A stretch of DNA of 64,000 bases, from contig FR890375.1 of the NCBI GenBank assembly GCA_000432835.1, positions 62,001 to 126,000 of the forward strand, read 5' to 3'. The stretch comes from Clostridium sp. CAG:417 (GTDB lineage: Bacteria; Bacillota_I; Bacilli_A; RF39; UBA660). The position numbers were made by a program, and so were the translations under genes. Shown piece after piece: positions 62,248 through 64,000 of the stretch (position 1 is its first letter; each line of letters begins with the position of its first letter). The notes under the pieces were generated by a model. It had not been told where the DNA came from. It ran no database searches and saw only the letters and a list, made by a program, of their open reading frames with translations.

Positions 62248-62269
62248 ACAATTTTATAAAAAAAAGAAG

Positions 62270-62674
62270 TTATTTTCCTTCTTTTTCTAGTTTATCTAAT
62301 ACTGATTTTGTTACATCAATTGCCTTTTCTCTTACTTCATTAGCAGCTTTTTCTAATACTGGAGTTCCCTTTTCAACAGCTAAATCTACTAATTTTTGGG
62401 CTTGTTCTTTGATATCTTCGCCCTTCTTTTTAGCTATTTTTAGAACTTTTTCTTTATCTAAATCTTCTAATTCCTTTTTTATTTCATTTATTTTTTGTTC
62501 AAATTCCTTTTGAATATCTTCCTTGTCAAGAGATTTGATTTTATCTAATAAATCATCAATTTTTTCTTTTAATTCTTTTCTAATTTCTGTACCCTTTTTA
62601 GGTGCAAATAAAATTCCAAGTCCTGCTCCTACAGCAGCTCCTGCTACAAACTTTCCTAATCCTTTTTTACTCAT
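62270..62674 (-). CDS. ytxH: YtxH family protein
   Basis: 134 residues from the ATG at 62674 (GAGAGGAAG upstream; an ATG at 62731 was rejected because it lies deep in ytxG). Gly/Ala-rich segment KFVAGAAVGAGLGILFAPKK (7-26), the hallmark of YtxH, then a long Lys/Glu amphipathic helix. YtxH is linked to general stress in B. subtilis. It overlaps ytxG by 8 bases. Order ytxG-ytxH is as in Bacillus, without ytxJ. Confidence 0.88.
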   Translation of the reverse strand: MSKKGLGKFVAGAAVGAGLGILFAPKKGTEIRKELKEKIDDLLDKIKSLDKEDIQKEFEQKINEIKKELEDLDKEKVLKIAKKKGEDIKEQAQKLVDLAVEKGTPVLEKAANEVREKAIDVTKSVLDKLEKEGK

Positions 62675-62963
62675 ATATATCTTCCTCTCTTTCCTTTTTC
62701 TTTTTTGATCTAAATATTTTAGAAATTGCACTGGTTGCTTTGTCTACAAATGTATTTGTAACATATGAGACACCTATACTAACTTTATCAATGGTGTTAA
62801 ACAGAGTTGTTAAGGAATTAACTTTATTGTTAATATTATCAATCGTTTTATCAGCTTTATCTAAAACTTGAATTGATCTTATTCCTAATATAGTTAGTAC
62901 TACTAATAATATTATTCCAATTATATATAATAATACTTGTAATACAAAAATTGTTGTTTCCAT
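62667..62963 (-). CDS. ytxG: YtxG-like membrane protein (DUF948-type)
   Basis: 98 residues. One N-terminal membrane helix (about 5-27), then an amphipathic coiled-coil segment with DKTIDNINNKVNSLTTLFNT and a basic end. The topology fits YtxG/DUF948 proteins, which precede ytxH in Firmicutes. It lies 11 bases after the gene at 62975 and overlaps ytxH, so the three form an operon. Function unknown. Confidence 0.75.
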   Translation of the reverse strand: METTIFVLQVLLYIIGIILLVVLTILGIRSIQVLDKADKTIDNINNKVNSLTTLFNTIDKVSIGVSYVTNTFVDKATSAISKIFRSKKKKEREEDIYE

Positions 62964-62974
62964 GTTTTCTCCTT

Positions 62975-64000
62975 TTATTCCTCGTACATTGAATCAATTA
63001 AATCAAAGAGATTAGAGTCATCTGGTTTCTCTTCTTTGTCTTTGTTAGTTTCTACTTCATTTTCATTTTTTTTATCTTTTATTAAAATTGTACTACTATT
63101 TTGGCCATCTGTAACTGGAATTGCCTTTCTTTCTTGATCTAGATTAGCGTTTTTTTCCACTCTTGTTGTTTTTGACGAATCAATATAGTCTTTATTATAT
63201 TCAAGGCCTAAATCTTCGAAGTATTCTTCGGCATCACCCATTGTAACATTACTAATTTCTGGAGCCTTAGCTTCGTCTGTTAAATCTAAAAGTAAATTAG
63301 AAGGTTCTTCTTTTTCTTCTTTAACAACTGTAGTAGTACGTCCATAATTAATATTATCTTTTAAATCATCAGTTAAATCTCCAAAAGCTTTTTTTCTGAT
63401 TTCATCTAAATCCATTTTTTCATGACTTATTGCGCTTGTAAGCCTAATTTCTTGTTTTTGTTCTCTAACTTCTTGATCAGTATCAGACACTATACCATAA
63501 ATTGGGGAAATTATTGGAGATGGTTTAAACACCTCTTTTTCTTTCTTTTTCTCATATTTTCCATATTCATGTGGAGTATAATTATCTAGATAGCTTTCTG
63601 TTTTTTTTGCCTGATATAATTTTACCTCTGGTTCTTTTTGTTCTTTATTATTGTATAATTCTTCTCTTTTTATAGTTTCACGAGTTTTATGAGATATAAT
63701 TTCTTTTTCTACTGGTGGTTTTTGATATTTAGTATCATCAACTGTTAGGTCTTCATCAGTAACAATGGTAAATTTTGGTTCTTCCTTTGGTTTAGTAAAT
63801 TCATTATCTCTAATGAATTCATTTTTTTCTTCCTTTTCTACAGAGTTTTCTTTTTTCTCAGTTGGAACAATTCTTTTTGCTATAGGTTTTTCCTCAACAA
63901 ATTTTTTTTCCTCCTTATGAAAACTGTCTTTCTTAAGTTGCTCTTTCTTCTGTTTTTCTGGTTTAACCTTTTTTGGCTTTTCTTCTATTTCAACATACTC
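62975..64000 (-). CDS. Uncharacterised charged protein with ISPIYG motif, 5' part beyond the window
   Basis: The reading frame is open without a stop from 62975 to the right edge (341 codons seen). An apparent internal GTG start at 63532 is thus not the true start. The visible part is strongly Lys/Glu-rich and looks disordered, with one conserved-looking motif FKPSPIISPIYGIV (near the codons at 63531-63490), which recalls similar motifs of low-GC Firmicutes proteins of unknown function. C-terminus DLIDSMYEE. It heads the ytxG-ytxH unit. Some division or cytoskeletal role is possible, but there is no evidence. Confidence 0.7.
   Translation of the reverse strand, partial: EYVEIEEKPKKVKPEKQKKEQLKKDSFHKEEKKFVEEKPIAKRIVPTEKKENSVEKEEKNEFIRDNEFTKPKEEPKFTIVTDEDLTVDDTKYQKPPVEKEIISHKTRETIKREELYNNKEQKEPEVKLYQAKKTESYLDNYTPHEYGKYEKKKEKEVFKPSPIISPIYGIVSDTDQEVREQKQEIRLTSAISHEKMDLDEIRKKAFGDLTDDLKDNINYGRTTTVVKEEKEEPSNLLLDLTDEAKAPEISNVTMGDAEEYFEDLGLEYNKDYIDSSKTTRVEKNANLDQERKAIPVTDGQNSSTILIKDKKNENEVETNKDKEEKPDDSNLFDLIDSMYEE

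Noticed and set aside
62975..63532. Start of the last gene at an in-frame GTG at 63532
   Set aside because: The frame is open up to the window edge and composition is the same on both sides, so the gene is partial.
1..64000. UGA as tryptophan (Mollicutes code), suggested by low GC
   Set aside because: UGG codes Trp throughout and UGA ends genes such as the ABC ATPase at 16227.
1..64000. Mobile elements, phage genes, tRNA or rRNA genes
   Set aside because: No transposase, integrase or phage structural protein, no terminal repeats and no cloverleaf or rRNA sequence was seen in the gaps.

Overview
The window is one compact, AT-rich stretch of bacterial chromosome. UGG codes Trp and UGA is used as a stop (for example at 16225-16227), so the standard bacterial code applies. 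The gene set is that of a low-GC Bacilli/Firmicutes core genome, with local orders known from Bacillus subtilis: spoVID-ysxE, rodZ/ymfM-pgsA-recA-rny, gpsB-rnpB, recU-ponA facing dnaD-nth, and ytxG-ytxH. The organism is predicted to form endospores. The window holds spoVID, a ysxE-like gene (cut by the edge), a CotD-like coat protein, spoVIF, spoIVA and an alpha/beta SASP. Very low GC, minimal spacing and many lineage-specific small membrane proteins suggest an uncultured gut-type Bacilli lineage (RF39- or Erysipelotrichia-like). That placement is inference.

Layout. 1-4.3 kb: ysxE-like, spoVID, an unknown gene and lon. 4.3-10.8 kb: ligA, an unknown gene, a BI-1 membrane protein, a sugar-nucleotidyltransferase and pcrA. 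10.8-14.3 kb: a surface operon of thioester adhesin, sortase and an unknown membrane protein. 14.4-17.0 kb: a NitT/TauT-type ABC importer. 17.0-20.5 kb: rpoZ, cotD-like and a Mg2+ P-type ATPase. 20.5-26 kb: the SRP genes (ffh, ylxM, ftsY) with a HerA-like ATPase between them. 26-35 kb: RNase J, a zincin-like protein, RNase Y, murE, recA, pgsA, a RodZ-like protein, RNase P RNA and gpsB. 35-43 kb: recU and ponA against nth and dnaD, then cca, dgkA, HU and two membrane proteins. 43-50 kb: der, a small coiled-coil gene, spoVIF, a giant VWA/DUF285 surface protein and spoIVA. 50-58.5 kb: engB, nrnA, ackA, an unknown pair, SASP, thiI, ezrA and rpsD with its leader. 58.6-64 kb: a kinase-like protein of unknown function, a histidine phosphatase, tyrS with a T-box, ytxH, ytxG and an edge-truncated unknown protein.

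Together these genes serve core information processing (RecA, PcrA, LigA, RecU, Nth, HU, RNases J/Y/P, Der, EngB, CCA, TyrS, ThiI), envelope growth and division (MurE, PBP1, GpsB, EzrA, undecaprenol kinase, PgsA), protein targeting, surface display and sporulation. No rRNA, tRNA, CRISPR array, phage or insertion sequence was seen. Most genes lie on the minus strand, probably the leading strand here. The least conventional content is the 58.7-60.1 kb kinase-like protein, the adhesin operon whose sortase lacks the expected catalytic arginine, the anchor-less VWA/DUF285 protein between two spore genes, a shared CATANNNT promoter element before four spore genes, and several terminators built into the 3' ends of coding regions.
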